This document shows positions 1 through 8,195 of a stretch of 64,000 nucleotides of DNA, piece after piece. This DNA comes from Brevibacterium atlanticum (GTDB lineage Bacteria; Actinomycetota; Actinomycetes; Actinomycetales; Brevibacteriaceae): assembly GCF_011617245.1 (NCBI RefSeq), contig NZ_CP050152.1, forward strand, positions 372,001-436,000, given 5' to 3'. Position numbers and translations under genes: made by a program. Within the stretch, counting starts at the first letter, position 1, and the number at the start of each line of letters is the position of its first letter. The notes below the pieces were generated by a model. It worked only from the letters and a program-made list of their open reading frames with translations, was not told where the DNA came from and ran no database searches.

Positions 1-530
1 GTGCACAGGTGGCCGCCGGCAACGACGGGCTGCGCTATACCGACTTCCTCAATTGGAAGGGACTGTTGGAGAAGCTCGGGCCCAGGCGACCGGCACCCTC
101 CCGGGCGACGGCACCTCCTTCCCACCGGGAGCTGAGCTGGAAGTTCGGGTTCCGGGCGGATGTCTGCACCTCCTGCGGGACGAGGAACCTGCCGCCGCAG
201 CGGGTATGTCTGCGCTGCGGTGCCGTCGATGCGATGGAGCAGGTGGCCATGGCCGACGTGCCCGGCACGATCGCGACGTTCACCATCGACCATCTCGCCT
301 TCAGCCCCGCCCCTCCGGTCATCGGCGTGGTCATCGACTTCGACGGCGGAGGTCGGTTCCAATGTCAGCTCACCGACGCCGACCCGGACCAGGTGGCCAT
401 CGGTCAGCGCGTGATCATGACATTCCGGGTGATGAGCGAGGCGGCAGGCATCAGCAACTATTTCTGGAAGGCCCGCCCTCTGCTCGGGGCGGATGAGACT
501 CCCGCGCCCATCGGCCGGGACGGGAAGTGA
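1..530 (+). CDS. C-terminal part of a thiolase/HMG-CoA-synthase-like protein with zinc-ribbon OB-fold domain (5' truncated by window)
   Basis: The reading frame is open to the left edge (frame begins at base 3), so the GTG at 9 is probably internal. A rubredoxin-like zinc ribbon (CTSCG ... CLRCG) is followed by an OB-fold (DUF35-type) segment of about 80 residues. This architecture is known as the acyl-CoA-binding partner of SCP-x-type thiolases. The segment before the ribbon (YTDFLNWKGLLEK, then a proline-rich linker) resembles the join between a KAS III/HMG-CoA-synthase-like domain and the OB domain in fused family members. The stop lies 9 bases before the thiolase gene, so the two are very likely cotranscribed and form a heteromeric thiolase. 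Substrate is unknown; branched or steroid side-chain acyl-CoA is possible. Confidence 0.75.
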   Translation, partial: AQVAAGNDGLRYTDFLNWKGLLEKLGPRRPAPSRATAPPSHRELSWKFGFRADVCTSCGTRNLPPQRVCLRCGAVDAMEQVAMADVPGTIATFTIDHLAFSPAPPVIGVVIDFDGGGRFQCQLTDADPDQVAIGQRVIMTFRVMSEAAGISNYFWKARPLLGADETPAPIGRDGK

Positions 531-539
531 GGGTCGACG

Positions 540-1733
540 ATGTCGTCGCATGGAATCAAGGATCAGGTCGCCATCGTCGGGATGGGCTGCACGGACTTCG
601 GCGAACGGTGGGACCGGTCGACTGCGGATCTCGCCGTCGACGCCGTCGAGGCGGCGTTCGCCTCGGCGGGGGTGACGAAGGACGACGTGGACGCCTACTG
701 GTTGGGGACGCTGACCTCGGGGTTCTCCGGGATGACGCTCTCGGCTGCGCTCAAGCTCGACTACAAGCCGGTGACCCGGGTGGAGAACTTCTGCGCCTCC
801 GGGTCCGAGGCCTTCCGCAACGCCTGCTATGCGGTGGCGTCGGGCGCCTACGATGTGGCGATGGCCGTCGGGGTTGAGAAGCTCAAGGATTCCGGCTATT
901 CGGGTCTGCACCGGGAGGAGCCGCCGAATGCCGGCACGCTGGGGACCCTGACTGCGCCGGCGAGGTTCTCGATGCTCGCGCCGGCCTATGCGAACAAGTA
1001 CGGGGTCTCGCGCGATGACTTCAAGTCCGCGATGACCCGCACGGCGTGGAAGAACCACTACAACGGGGCGAGGAATCCGCGCGCCCAGTTCCGCGCCGAG
1101 GTTCCGGAGGAGAAGATCCGCAACAGTCCTCGCGTGGCTGGTGAGCTGGGGGTCTTCGACTGCGCCGGCGTCAGCGACGGCGGTGCGGCTGCGATCATCG
1201 TCCGCGCCGAGGACGCCTATGAGTATTCGGACAATCCGCTCTTCGTCAAGGCGCTCGCCTTCGCAGCGGGGCCGGGGACTGGGACGACGGATCCGGAGTT
1301 CGACTACACCTCGTTCGAAGAGGTCGTGCAGTCGGCGACCGATGCCTATGCCCAGGCCGGGATCGAGGAACCGCTCGAGGACCTCATGATGTGCGAGGTT
1401 CACGACTGCTTCACCCCGACCGAGCTGCTGCTCATGGAGGACCTCGGGTTCTCGAAGCGGGGGCAGGCCTGGTCGGACGCACTGGAGGACAAGTACGCCC
1501 TCGACGGCGAACTGCCGATCAACCCGGACGGCGGGCTCAAGAGCTTCGGGCATCCGATCGGCGCCTCGGGGCTGCGGATGCTGTTCGAGTGCTGGCTGCA
1601 GCTGCGCGGGGAAGCGCCCGAGGAACGGCGGATCGCTCAGCGGGGAAAGAAGTACGGGCTGACGCAGAACCTCGGCGGAGGGCCGGGGGAATGCGTCTCC
1701 TTCGTCGCGATCGTCGGAGCCGAGAAGGGATGA
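540..1733 (+). CDS. Thiolase family protein (SCP-x-type acetyl-CoA acetyltransferase)
   Basis: 397 residues, the normal length for this family. The nucleophile region reads ENFCASGSEA, a CEVHDCFT segment matches the thiolase H-motif area, and GHPIGASG near the C-terminus is the conserved histidine loop. The product should cleave a 3-oxoacyl-CoA with CoA, or condense in reverse, in the cytoplasm. It follows the OB-fold partner by 9 bases and precedes an enoyl-CoA hydratase by 7, so the three form one beta-oxidation-type operon. The second C-terminal catalytic Cys of degradative thiolases is replaced by a GGGPGE-type end, as usual in SCP-x-like members. Family call is firm; substrate is not known. 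Confidence 0.88.
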   Translation: MSSHGIKDQVAIVGMGCTDFGERWDRSTADLAVDAVEAAFASAGVTKDDVDAYWLGTLTSGFSGMTLSAALKLDYKPVTRVENFCASGSEAFRNACYAVASGAYDVAMAVGVEKLKDSGYSGLHREEPPNAGTLGTLTAPARFSMLAPAYANKYGVSRDDFKSAMTRTAWKNHYNGARNPRAQFRAEVPEEKIRNSPRVAGELGVFDCAGVSDGGAAAIIVRAEDAYEYSDNPLFVKALAFAAGPGTGTTDPEFDYTSFEEVVQSATDAYAQAGIEEPLEDLMMCEVHDCFTPTELLLMEDLGFSKRGQAWSDALEDKYALDGELPINPDGGLKSFGHPIGASGLRMLFECWLQLRGEAPEERRIAQRGKKYGLTQNLGGGPGECVSFVAIVGAEKG

Positions 1734-1740
1734 GGTCGGC

Positions 1741-2520
1741 ATGAGTGAGTCCGCTTCGACCGATGACCGGGTTCTCCTCGAACAGAGGGGGCCGGTTGCT
1801 CTTATCACGCTCAACGATCCGAGCACCCTCAATGCGATGAACACGGAGATGTTCATGGCGCTGAGAGGTCGTCTCGAGGAGGTCGGTGAGGACGACTCGT
1901 GTTCGGTCGTCGTTCTCACCGGTGCCGGGCGAAGCTTCTGCAGCGGAAAGGACATGCGCGTCGCGGTGGATCCGCATCAGACCCCGACCGAGCGGCTGGG
2001 GGAGATGCGCAGGACGTGGAAGACGGTCACGCGCATGCGTGAGATCCAGCAGCCGATCATCGCTGCCGTACGCGGTCATGCGGTGGGCGTCGGCTTCGCC
2101 TTCGCCGCTGCCGCTGACCTGCGGGTGGTGGCACCCGATGCGAAGTTCAATCCTGTCTTCGCTCGGATCGGGATGACTCCCGGGGACATGGGGCTGTCGT
2201 GGTTCCTGCCGAAGATCATCGGAATCGGTCGGGCGGCCGAGGCGTTCAACCTTGCGAAGGTCATCGACGCCGACACTGCTGAGCGGTGGGGGCTGGCGAA
2301 CGAGATTGCCGAGGATCCCGTGGAGCGAGCGCTCGAGCTCGCCGACCAGATGTCTGAGCTCTCGCCCGAATCGCTGCGGCAGACAAAGGAGCTGCTCAAT
2401 GCGAGCTTCGGCGGCGGCAGCCTCGAGCAGCACATGGAGATCGAGATCCGGTCGCAGGCGATGATCTCCTTCAGTCGTGATCATCGGCAGGCGCTCGATC
2501 GATTCTCCTCGCGCGGGTGA
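1741..2520 (+). CDS. Enoyl-CoA hydratase/isomerase family protein
   Basis: 259 residues, a typical crotonase length. The N-terminal strand VALITLNDP, the GAGRSFCSGKDM oxyanion-hole region and the AVRGHAVGVGFAFAAAADLRV segment are the crotonase-fold signature. The usual first catalytic Glu region reads FARIGMTPGDMGLSW, which is typical of the isomerase/hydratase side branch. It probably hydrates an enoyl-CoA that is then processed by the upstream thiolase. The ATG follows the thiolase stop by 7 bases with a GAGG ribosome site overlapping that stop. Specific substrate cannot be read from sequence. Confidence 0.88.
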   Translation: MSESASTDDRVLLEQRGPVALITLNDPSTLNAMNTEMFMALRGRLEEVGEDDSCSVVVLTGAGRSFCSGKDMRVAVDPHQTPTERLGEMRRTWKTVTRMREIQQPIIAAVRGHAVGVGFAFAAAADLRVVAPDAKFNPVFARIGMTPGDMGLSWFLPKIIGIGRAAEAFNLAKVIDADTAERWGLANEIAEDPVERALELADQMSELSPESLRQTKELLNASFGGGSLEQHMEIEIRSQAMISFSRDHRQALDRFSSRG

Positions 2521-2538
2521 CCGGCAGGGAGTGGGCGA

Positions 2539-2578
2539 TGAACGCTGGTCGGCGGAACTGATGGTAGTCGAGCGTTCA
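2539..2578. terminator. Possible bidirectional hairpin between convergent genes
   Basis: TGAACGCT (2539-2546) and AGCGTTCA (2571-2578) are perfect 8-base inverted repeats separated by 24 bases. They lie between the convergent hydratase and esterase genes, and the right arm covers the esterase stop codon. There is no U-tract, so terminator function is a guess from position. Confidence 0.25.
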
Positions 2579-3655
2579 CCCGGTTGATCGCTTCAGCTCG
2601 TCCAGCGCATCGAAGAGCGCATGCCGGTACCACGCGTAATCATGGCCTCCCGGATAGAGACTGAGTTCAACCTCGGCGCCGGAGGACTCTGCCGCCTCGG
2701 CGAACATCCGTGACTGCTTGATCATCCCGCCTTCCTCGCGGCCCACGTGCAGGAGGAACCTCGAGCCGCTCAGCATGGTGGACGGAGCCGTGCGCAGCCA
2801 TGAGGTGAGATCTCCCGGTCCGGCGTCGTCGCGGGCATCGTGACTGTCGCGGTACCAGAACGACCCTGATCCGATGATCGCGCTGCTGAAGAGATCAGGC
2901 TGATCGCACGCGAGCCCGGCCGCTGCAAGGCCGCCGTAGCTGTGCCCGACGACCGTCACCTCCGAACCCGGCCCGACGCCGAGGTGGCCGCCCACGGTGG
3001 GCAGGACATCCTCGGTGATCGATGCGGACATGAAGCGACGATCGGCGAGGTTCTCGCGGTCAGGCGTCGAGACGAGGGCGAACGCCGTGGTTGGCCGCTT
3101 CCACCGTCGGACCGCGGAGGGAAGCTCGAGGCTGTCGACCCAGACGTCGCCGTCGAGCACGACGACGAGGTCGGTGATGCGGTCGGTGATGCGCTCGGGG
3201 GAGGCGTGGACGAGGGTCACGCTTCGGCCGCTGGTCGTGCGGAGTCTGCTCACGGTGACCGGGGACGACTGCCCACGCTGATTCCATGCGGGATGACCGT
3301 CGGCGGCATCGGGACCTGTGAGCACCGACGAGGTGACCTCGGAACCGAAAGGGTTGACGATGCGGTCGAGCACATCCGGGTCGGGGCGACCGGTGGCGCA
3401 GAGCGCGCGGAGGTCGTCGAGCGTTGGTGCGGGGGTGTGTGCCGCTCGGTCGGGGAGAGGGCGGCGGAGAAAGCGGTAGGTGATCTCGAGATCCGAGGGG
3501 AGCTCGACCGTGAGCGATCGCGGGGAGATCGCCTCGCCTGCCGGGCGCAGGACGAGGTGATCGAGGTCGGGCCACGAGGGGTGGAGGAGGAAATCGATGT
3601 CGAGGATCACCGCGGTGAGGGGATCGGGTTCATCGACGGTGAAGGTCACCGACAT
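2576..3655 (-). CDS. Alpha/beta hydrolase, esterase D / enterochelin-esterase-like
   Basis: About 359 residues. An N-terminal beta-rich domain is followed by an esterase D-type catalytic domain with nucleophile elbow VVGHSYGGLA and a late histidine in YPGGHDYAWYRHAL. Family members hydrolyse siderophore esters such as ferric enterobactin to release iron. The gene lies just downstream of a siderophore-binding lipoprotein on the same strand, which supports that role. The frame opens with an ATG at 3691, but that start sits inside a perfect 13-base-arm hairpin (3667-3698), so I prefer the ATG at 3655. A general esterase role remains possible. Confidence 0.75.
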   Translation of the reverse strand: MSVTFTVDEPDPLTAVILDIDFLLHPSWPDLDHLVLRPAGEAISPRSLTVELPSDLEITYRFLRRPLPDRAAHTPAPTLDDLRALCATGRPDPDVLDRIVNPFGSEVTSSVLTGPDAADGHPAWNQRGQSSPVTVSRLRTTSGRSVTLVHASPERITDRITDLVVVLDGDVWVDSLELPSAVRRWKRPTTAFALVSTPDRENLADRRFMSASITEDVLPTVGGHLGVGPGSEVTVVGHSYGGLAAAGLACDQPDLFSSAIIGSGSFWYRDSHDARDDAGPGDLTSWLRTAPSTMLSGSRFLLHVGREEGGMIKQSRMFAEAAESSGAEVELSLYPGGHDYAWYRHALFDALDELKRSTG

Positions 3656-3666
3656 CGTCGACGAGC

Positions 3667-3698
3667 CCGGTGAATGCACGATCGTGTGCATTCACCGG
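3667..3698 (-). terminator. Strong intercistronic hairpin between siderophore-binding protein and esterase genes
   Basis: CCGGTGAATGCAC (3667-3679) and GTGCATTCACCGG (3686-3698) are perfect 13-base inverted repeats with a 6-base loop. It lies 32 bases past the stop of the lipoprotein gene, and no T-run follows on the transcribed strand. It may act as a partial terminator, an mRNA-stabilising end, or a structure masking the upstream ATG of the esterase. Confidence 0.5.
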
Positions 3699-3729
3699 CT
3701 CCGATGCCGACGGTGCGGAAGCGCCGAGG

Positions 3730-4776
3730 TCACGAGGCCTTCGGGGCCGTCTCCTCGAGGAGGGGCAGGACCGCGTCCAGGTCATCGAGGGAGCTGAGCA
3801 CTCCCGGCTGCGGGATCGAGGAGTCGTGGCCCTTGGGCAGCGGGATGTAGGTGCCGTTCTTCACCGCCGGCAGTGATTGGAAGAGCGAGGATTTCTCGAA
3901 CTTCTCGCGTTGGCCGTCTTCGAGGAGGGAGTGGTATCCGATGACGACGATATCGGCGTCGAGCAGGGAGGTCTGCTCCTCGCTGACGACGTCCTTCGGA
4001 TACTCCTTGCCGAACTTCCCGTGCTCGGGGCCGGGCTGGAACCCGAGCTGGGTGAAGAACCACGAGGCCTCGGTGTCAGGAACCGACATGTAGGTCACCT
4101 GGGTGGGGTAGACGACCGCGTAGTTGAGGGTGAGGTCGGCGAATTCGGGATTGCCCTTCCGCGCCTTGGTGAAGGCATCCTCGACGGCGGCGATGTTGTC
4201 CTTGCCCTGCTGCTCGCGGTCGAGAGCCTGGGCGACGACCTCGTGGCGATTCTCCCATGTCGAGTCTGTTCCTTTGGGGAGGGCGACGACGGGAGCGATC
4301 TCGGTGAGTGTGTCATAGCTCTTCTCGAGGTCCCAGTAGCTCGCGGCGAGGATGACATCGGGGTCGAGCGCGGCGATTGCTTCGAAGTCGAGGTCGGCGT
4401 AGGGGTCGAAGAGCTTGTCGATCTTCTTGACGGGGCTCGTCGACTTCGCCTCCTCGAGGGCCTCCTGCTCGTAGTCATAGAGTTCATCGGCGTCGCCGGC
4501 GGGTTTGAACGACCCGACGGGGATGACGCCGAGCGAGAGCGCATCATCGAGGTCGCCGATGGCCACGACGCATTCCGGTGCTTTCTCGAGTGTGGTCGAG
4601 CCGTAGGGGGTCTCGAGCGTCAGTGGGTATTCGGTCGTCCCGGCGGACTGCGTCGACGCGGATTCCGCTGTCTCCGAGGAGCCGCCGCAGCCGGCGAGTG
4701 CGAAGAGGAGGACGAGGGAGGCAACGGCGGCCGCGGGCTTGGTGCGGAGCGGTCGGAGGAGGGAAACAGGGCGCAT
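3730..4776 (-). CDS. Iron-siderophore ABC transporter substrate-binding lipoprotein
   Basis: About 348 residues from the preferred ATG at 4776; an in-frame ATG at 4818 also exists. The N-terminus has an Arg/Lys-rich start, a hydrophobic stretch and the lipobox LFALAGC, so the mature protein should be lipid-anchored outside the membrane. The body fits the FepB/FhuD-type periplasmic-binding fold (AIGDLDDALSLGVIPVGS; FEAIAALDPDVILAA; LGFQPGPEH). It would deliver ferric siderophore to a permease not encoded here. An iron box lies just upstream and the esterase gene follows, which supports iron-regulated uptake. Confidence 0.88.
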   Translation of the reverse strand: MRPVSLLRPLRTKPAAAVASLVLLFALAGCGGSSETAESASTQSAGTTEYPLTLETPYGSTTLEKAPECVVAIGDLDDALSLGVIPVGSFKPAGDADELYDYEQEALEEAKSTSPVKKIDKLFDPYADLDFEAIAALDPDVILAASYWDLEKSYDTLTEIAPVVALPKGTDSTWENRHEVVAQALDREQQGKDNIAAVEDAFTKARKGNPEFADLTLNYAVVYPTQVTYMSVPDTEASWFFTQLGFQPGPEHGKFGKEYPKDVVSEEQTSLLDADIVVIGYHSLLEDGQREKFEKSSLFQSLPAVKNGTYIPLPKGHDSSIPQPGVLSSLDDLDAVLPLLEETAPKAS

Positions 4777-4829
4777 GGGATCTCTCAGGGTCAGAAATGG
4801 CATCAGACGAAGTCGCATTCAGCGAAGCG

Positions 4830-4848
4830 TAATTTAGCCTATCCTTAG
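4830..4848 (-). promoter_or_regulatory. IdeR/DtxR-type iron box
   Basis: The minus strand reads TAAGGATAGGCTAAATTA, matching most positions of the DtxR/IdeR consensus TTAGGTTAGGCTAACCTAA. It sits between the divergent siderophore-binding lipoprotein gene (minus) and the AraC regulator gene (plus), so it could repress one or both when iron is sufficient. Call is by eye. Confidence 0.65.
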
Positions 4849-4918
4849 GAACCGGCAGTGAATTGCTGAGAACGGACAGGATTGCGTAAAGCGGACAACG
4901 GCGATGAAAGGAGCCACG

Positions 4919-5791
4919 ATGCTCGATGAATCCTCGTGGTCATTCGACCGCCTCGTCGAGGATCGTGATTTCCAATTCGTCTCCCGGCACTACCGCACCG
5001 GCACTCGAGAGGGGCTGCGGCTCGTCAGGTACACCGTTCACCGCGAGGGGAGCTTCGGGGTTCATGTCGAGCCGGACATTCATCAGCTCACCTGGCTCGA
5101 CGGAGCGCTGCTGGGGGTCTTCGCCGATCAGGAGTTCTCCGTGATTCCTCCGACCCAGGCGATGTGGATCCCCGCGGGGACAGTGCATGACATCGCCGCA
5201 CTGGGGCCGGGGACCATGTACTGCGCCTATCTGCGGGTGGGGATCGACCGGGCGGATTTCGCTGCTCCTCGCAGAGTCGACGTGGACGATCTTGTCCGGG
5301 GGCTGCTCAAGCACCTGGTCGAGGACAACGGAGTCGAGGCCGGACTGCGCGCCAGGGCGGTCCTGCTCGATGCTCTCGGAAACGCCGAGGCTGCCGTGCC
5401 GTCCCTGCGCTACCCCACCCATCCCGTGGCTCGCGCCGTGGCCGACCGTGTGGCCTCCGAGCCGGGGCGGCGAGAGTCTCTATCGGAGTGGGCGAGGGCG
5501 CGTGGGGTGTCTGGACGGACGCTCCGCCGGATCTTCCTGGCCGAGACCGGGCTGACCTTCCAGCAGTGGACGGCGGTTGCGCGACTGACCGCGGCACTCG
5601 AACTGTTGGATTCCGGAATGGCCCTAGACGAAGTGGCCCGATCGGTCGGATTCGCTGGCGCGTCGAGTTTCGTCCCGGCTTTCAAGAAGCACTTCGGGAT
5701 GACGCCGGGGGCGTATCGAGGGCGGAGGCGCGGGCTGAGCGAGGCGTCGGAACCGGGAGCGGATGCCGCAGGGCTGGCCCCACCTCGGTGA
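4919..5791 (+). CDS. AraC family transcriptional regulator
   Basis: About 290 residues. The N-terminal cupin-type sensor domain (FGVHVEPDIHQLTWLDGALLG ... WIPAGTVHDIAAL) is followed by a C-terminal double helix-turn-helix. The second helix region reads ALDEVARSVGFAGASSFVPAFKKHFGMTPGAYR, a textbook AraC signature. The ATG at 4919 is preferred over that at 4904 because GGAG lies 5 bases before it. Divergent placement from a siderophore-binding gene with an iron box between suggests iron-linked control, as for RipA-like regulators. The last residues past the domain may be foreign sequence, because an antisense amidohydrolase relic begins there. Confidence 0.88.
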   Translation: MLDESSWSFDRLVEDRDFQFVSRHYRTGTREGLRLVRYTVHREGSFGVHVEPDIHQLTWLDGALLGVFADQEFSVIPPTQAMWIPAGTVHDIAALGPGTMYCAYLRVGIDRADFAAPRRVDVDDLVRGLLKHLVEDNGVEAGLRARAVLLDALGNAEAAVPSLRYPTHPVARAVADRVASEPGRRESLSEWARARGVSGRTLRRIFLAETGLTFQQWTAVARLTAALELLDSGMALDEVARSVGFAGASSFVPAFKKHFGMTPGAYRGRRRGLSEASEPGADAAGLAPPR

Positions 5792-5858
5792 CGCGACCGT
5801 CCCGGATGAGGGCATCGCCGATCTCAGCGATCCCACTGGCCGGATCACCGTCCACCTG
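5768..5858 (-). pseudogene. N-terminal relic of an amidohydrolase (imidazolonepropionase/dihydroorotase-like)
   Basis: The minus strand encodes QVDGDPASGIAEIGDALI followed by RDGRVTEVGPAL, which is the beta-strand start of amidohydrolase-superfamily enzymes (usually near residues 8-40). No start codon with ribosome site precedes it, and the frame continues into the antisense of the AraC gene without the HxH metal motif. It is best read as the remnant of a gene mostly deleted, with the junction at the AraC 3' end. Confidence 0.5.
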
Positions 5859-5882
5859 TGAAGAAGAGCGTCGGTCTGATGC

Positions 5883-7277
5883 TCAGCTCTTCGAAGCGGG
5901 GGCGTCAGCCGGTTTCTCATCCGTGTCCGTCGAGTCCGGTCCGGCCTCGGCACGCGGCAGGCAGCGGATGCCCACATACGCGACCTCCCGACCGTCCACC
6001 TCGGCGAATGCCAGCGGCATCCAGGCGCTGCGGGCATCGGGGCGGCCGAGGACGAAGGTGTCGGACTCGGACGGAAGCAGATCCATCGTCTGCACCGGCG
6101 CCTCGTCGCCCTCACCGAGGGAGGTGCTGATGTGCGCTCGATAGGTGCCGTCATCGGTCCGTTCCACCGTGAGTGCAGTGCTCGCATCGGCATAATCGCC
6201 GAGGCGGCTCTCGGGAATTGTGACCGCGGGACGGTCCGATCGGGGCCGGGTCGCCGGAGGGGCGTCGATTCCGGCGAAGGTGCGAGCGAAGGCACCGTAG
6301 ATCTCGGCGGCGGCATGCGAGGCGATGCCGCCGTTGCAGAAGACGACGAAGGTCAGACCGGACGCCGGCAGGACCTGGAACCATGCGTTGTTGCCGATGG
6401 TGGTGCCCCCGTGCCACTGCAGCTTCTGGCCCTCCCACTCGTCGAGCATCCAGCCCAGCCCCCATTGAGGTGCGGTGGATGTCGCCTCATCAATGAGGGT
6501 GTGCCGTGGTTCGGACATGAGACGCAGGGATTCTTCGCTGAGGATCGGCACGCCTGTGCTGGTTCGTCCTGAGCGCAGGACGGCGGCACCGAAGCCGAGC
6601 AGATCGTCCGCGCTGCAGGTCACCAGTCCCGCAGGTCCCATGGAGCGAGTGATCTGGGAGACCGGTGCAGGCATCCAGGTGTCGGTGCCGGGAATCGCGA
6701 CGTGACCGTGCTGGTGTCGATGGGACAGGATGTCTTCGGCCAGGGTGAACATGTGCTCGTTGCCCAGGCGTAGGCAGATGCGGGAATGCAGGGCCTGATC
6801 CCAGGTCACCCCGTCGAGGACCTCGATGATGCGGCCGGCGATGACGAGGCCGGAGTTGCAGTAGGAGAACCCGGTGCCCGGGCTGAACAGGGATTTCGCC
6901 TCTGACAAAGTGGCAACATACTTCTTGACGGTGAGCTCGGCGGGGTCGAGTTCGGCGAAGCTGAGGTCGGGAAGGATCTCCGAGACCGGGGTGGTCAGGT
7001 CCAGCTTCCCTTCGTCGACGAGCTGCATGATCATCGTCGCGGTGAGGAGTTTGGTGATCGAACCGATCTGGCACAGTGTGGTCCGATCGGTGGCGACCCC
7101 GGTGCGGAGGTTCGAGATCCCGGTGGCTGCGACGAACCGCTGCTCTGCATCGGAGACGGGATCGACGTGCACGACACCGGCGACGATGCCGGGCACTTCG
7201 TGCCGGCGGGCGATATCGGCGAGGAGACCTTCCCAGCGTGTGGGGTCGAAGAGCTGTGGATCGATTCGGGCCGTCAT
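5883..7277 (-). CDS. Serine hydrolase, beta-lactamase class C / esterase family
   Basis: About 464 residues. The SxxK motif is S73-I-T-K76 in QIGSITKLLT, the YxN motif is FSYCNSG, and HGG in WHGGTTIG stands in for KTG. Family members include penicillin-binding-like esterases, D-aminopeptidases and lactamases; no signal peptide is visible, so it is probably cytoplasmic. The ATG at 7277 has AAGGAG 7 bases upstream, so the longer Arg-rich frame reaching 7388 is not the true start. A C-terminal domain of about 120 residues (GDYADASTALTVER ... GRPDARSAWMPLAF) resembles the DUF3471-type extension. Substrate unknown. Confidence 0.85.
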   Translation of the reverse strand: MTARIDPQLFDPTRWEGLLADIARRHEVPGIVAGVVHVDPVSDAEQRFVAATGISNLRTGVATDRTTLCQIGSITKLLTATMIMQLVDEGKLDLTTPVSEILPDLSFAELDPAELTVKKYVATLSEAKSLFSPGTGFSYCNSGLVIAGRIIEVLDGVTWDQALHSRICLRLGNEHMFTLAEDILSHRHQHGHVAIPGTDTWMPAPVSQITRSMGPAGLVTCSADDLLGFGAAVLRSGRTSTGVPILSEESLRLMSEPRHTLIDEATSTAPQWGLGWMLDEWEGQKLQWHGGTTIGNNAWFQVLPASGLTFVVFCNGGIASHAAAEIYGAFARTFAGIDAPPATRPRSDRPAVTIPESRLGDYADASTALTVERTDDGTYRAHISTSLGEGDEAPVQTMDLLPSESDTFVLGRPDARSAWMPLAFAEVDGREVAYVGIRCLPRAEAGPDSTDTDEKPADAPASKS

Positions 7278-7585
7278 GTGGTGCTCCTTTGCGTTGCGGT
7301 CAGTGTGCTGCCGGGGTCTTGTTCGACGAGGGTGATGGGCGGGCCGCCATCGACGGTCGATGATCGTTCGGCGTGACTGTAGGGGCATCCGCCGGTGATG
7401 AAATCGTCCTGAAACTGTTCAAGGGTGGGGGACGCGAGTTCCTCGGTGAGCATCAGTACGGTTGCGATGTTGAGCTCCGCGGATGGCAGCTCATTGGCGC
7501 GGGCATTCGGAGTGTCGACGATGGTGATTTCGACCTCCTTGGGCACGCCGGGCGTCTCTCCGGTCGGTGCGCCCTCAGGTCTCAA
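7274..7585 (-). CDS. Hypothetical protein, weakly supported
   Basis: An open frame of 103 codons from a TTG, ending with a 4-base overlap on the ATG of the serine hydrolase. The composition is acidic (EVEITIVDTPNARANELPS) with FITGGCPYSHAE near the middle. I recognise no family. The overlap and lack of internal stops favour a gene or a recent relic; the TTG start and decayed surroundings argue against it. Confidence 0.3.
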   Translation of the reverse strand: MRPEGAPTGETPGVPKEVEITIVDTPNARANELPSAELNIATVLMLTEELASPTLEQFQDDFITGGCPYSHAERSSTVDGGPPITLVEQDPGSTLTATQRSTT

Positions 7586-7605
7586 CTGTAATCGTCTCTA
7601 CGCTC

Positions 7606-7800
7606 GGCAGTGTGGAGATTTCCCGGCATCGCCCGCTTGTGCGAGTACACGGCGGTGTCGTCGCGGAGGGCACAGACATCGGCGAGGCGGCCCGTCCGGT
7701 TGGGTTCGCAAGCGCATCGATTCTCATTCAGGCTCTCAAGTAGCACTTCGGAAGGACGACAGCGAGTATCGGGGCGCAGGTAGATCGGCCGAGACCGTGA
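7606..7800 (+). pseudogene. Relic of an AraC-family regulator C-terminus
   Basis: Translation gives GTDIGEAARPVGFASAS, then ILIQALK, a TAG at 7741-7743, then HFGRTTASIGAQ. It aligns with the last AraC recognition helix, where intact proteins have AFK(K/R)HFG at the point of the stop. The upstream part of the domain is degraded and no N-terminal domain exists. An intact AraC gene about 2 kb upstream shows the parent form. Confidence 0.6.
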
Positions 7801-7820
7801 GAGCATCCCAGCAAACTTGA

Positions 7821-7982
7821 GCATGGACTGCGACCGACTTCATTGCTGAGGCCGGAATTCTGATCGAGTATCTGCCTGCCCGTGAGTGGCTGTGCTATGA
7901 GAACCTCATCGGCCATTGTGAGGACCTGATCATGTTGCGCCTGGGCAAGAGGCTGCGTACTCCAAACGCCTCGAAGAGATAG
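7821..7982 (+). other. Short open stretch of unknown origin upstream of the defence island
   Basis: A stop-free stretch between TGA (7818) and TAG (7980) encodes DFIAEAGILIEYLPAREWL and similar sequence with no start or ribosome site. It has protein-like composition and may be a fragment of a lost gene. The bases from 7983 to 8118 show nothing I recognise. Confidence 0.2.
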
Positions 7983-8118
7983 GCAGGTGTTTAGGATGGG
8001 GCCGAACTATCAGTCCGTGTCAGGACCGAGACATATGCTCATCAGGTACAGGAAGCTGAGCTGCGCACACGGCAGGTCAAAGCTAAGATGGTCCTGTGTT
8101 GCCGCGTGCGGTACCAGG

Positions 8119-8154
8119 TGCACGGAAAGAGTGTTCAGTGCACCTTTCGGTGCA
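8119..8154 (+). promoter_or_regulatory. Imperfect hairpin in the leader of the methyltransferase gene
   Basis: TGCACGGAAAG (8119-8129) and CTTTCGGTGCA (8144-8154) pair at 10 of 11 positions with a 14-base loop, 41 bases before the preferred ATG. A TAAGAT (8084-8089) could be a -10 element. A leader structure could tune methyltransferase expression, but this is position-based inference. Confidence 0.3.
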
Positions 8155-8195
8155 GAGCGACGACATGGTCAAGGTCAGGGAGAAGGGCGTTCGAG

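Noticed and set aside
3877..4848. Open frame antisense to the siderophore-binding protein
   Set aside because: Gly/Glu/Asp-rich repetitive product; the lipoprotein with lipobox lies on the other strand.
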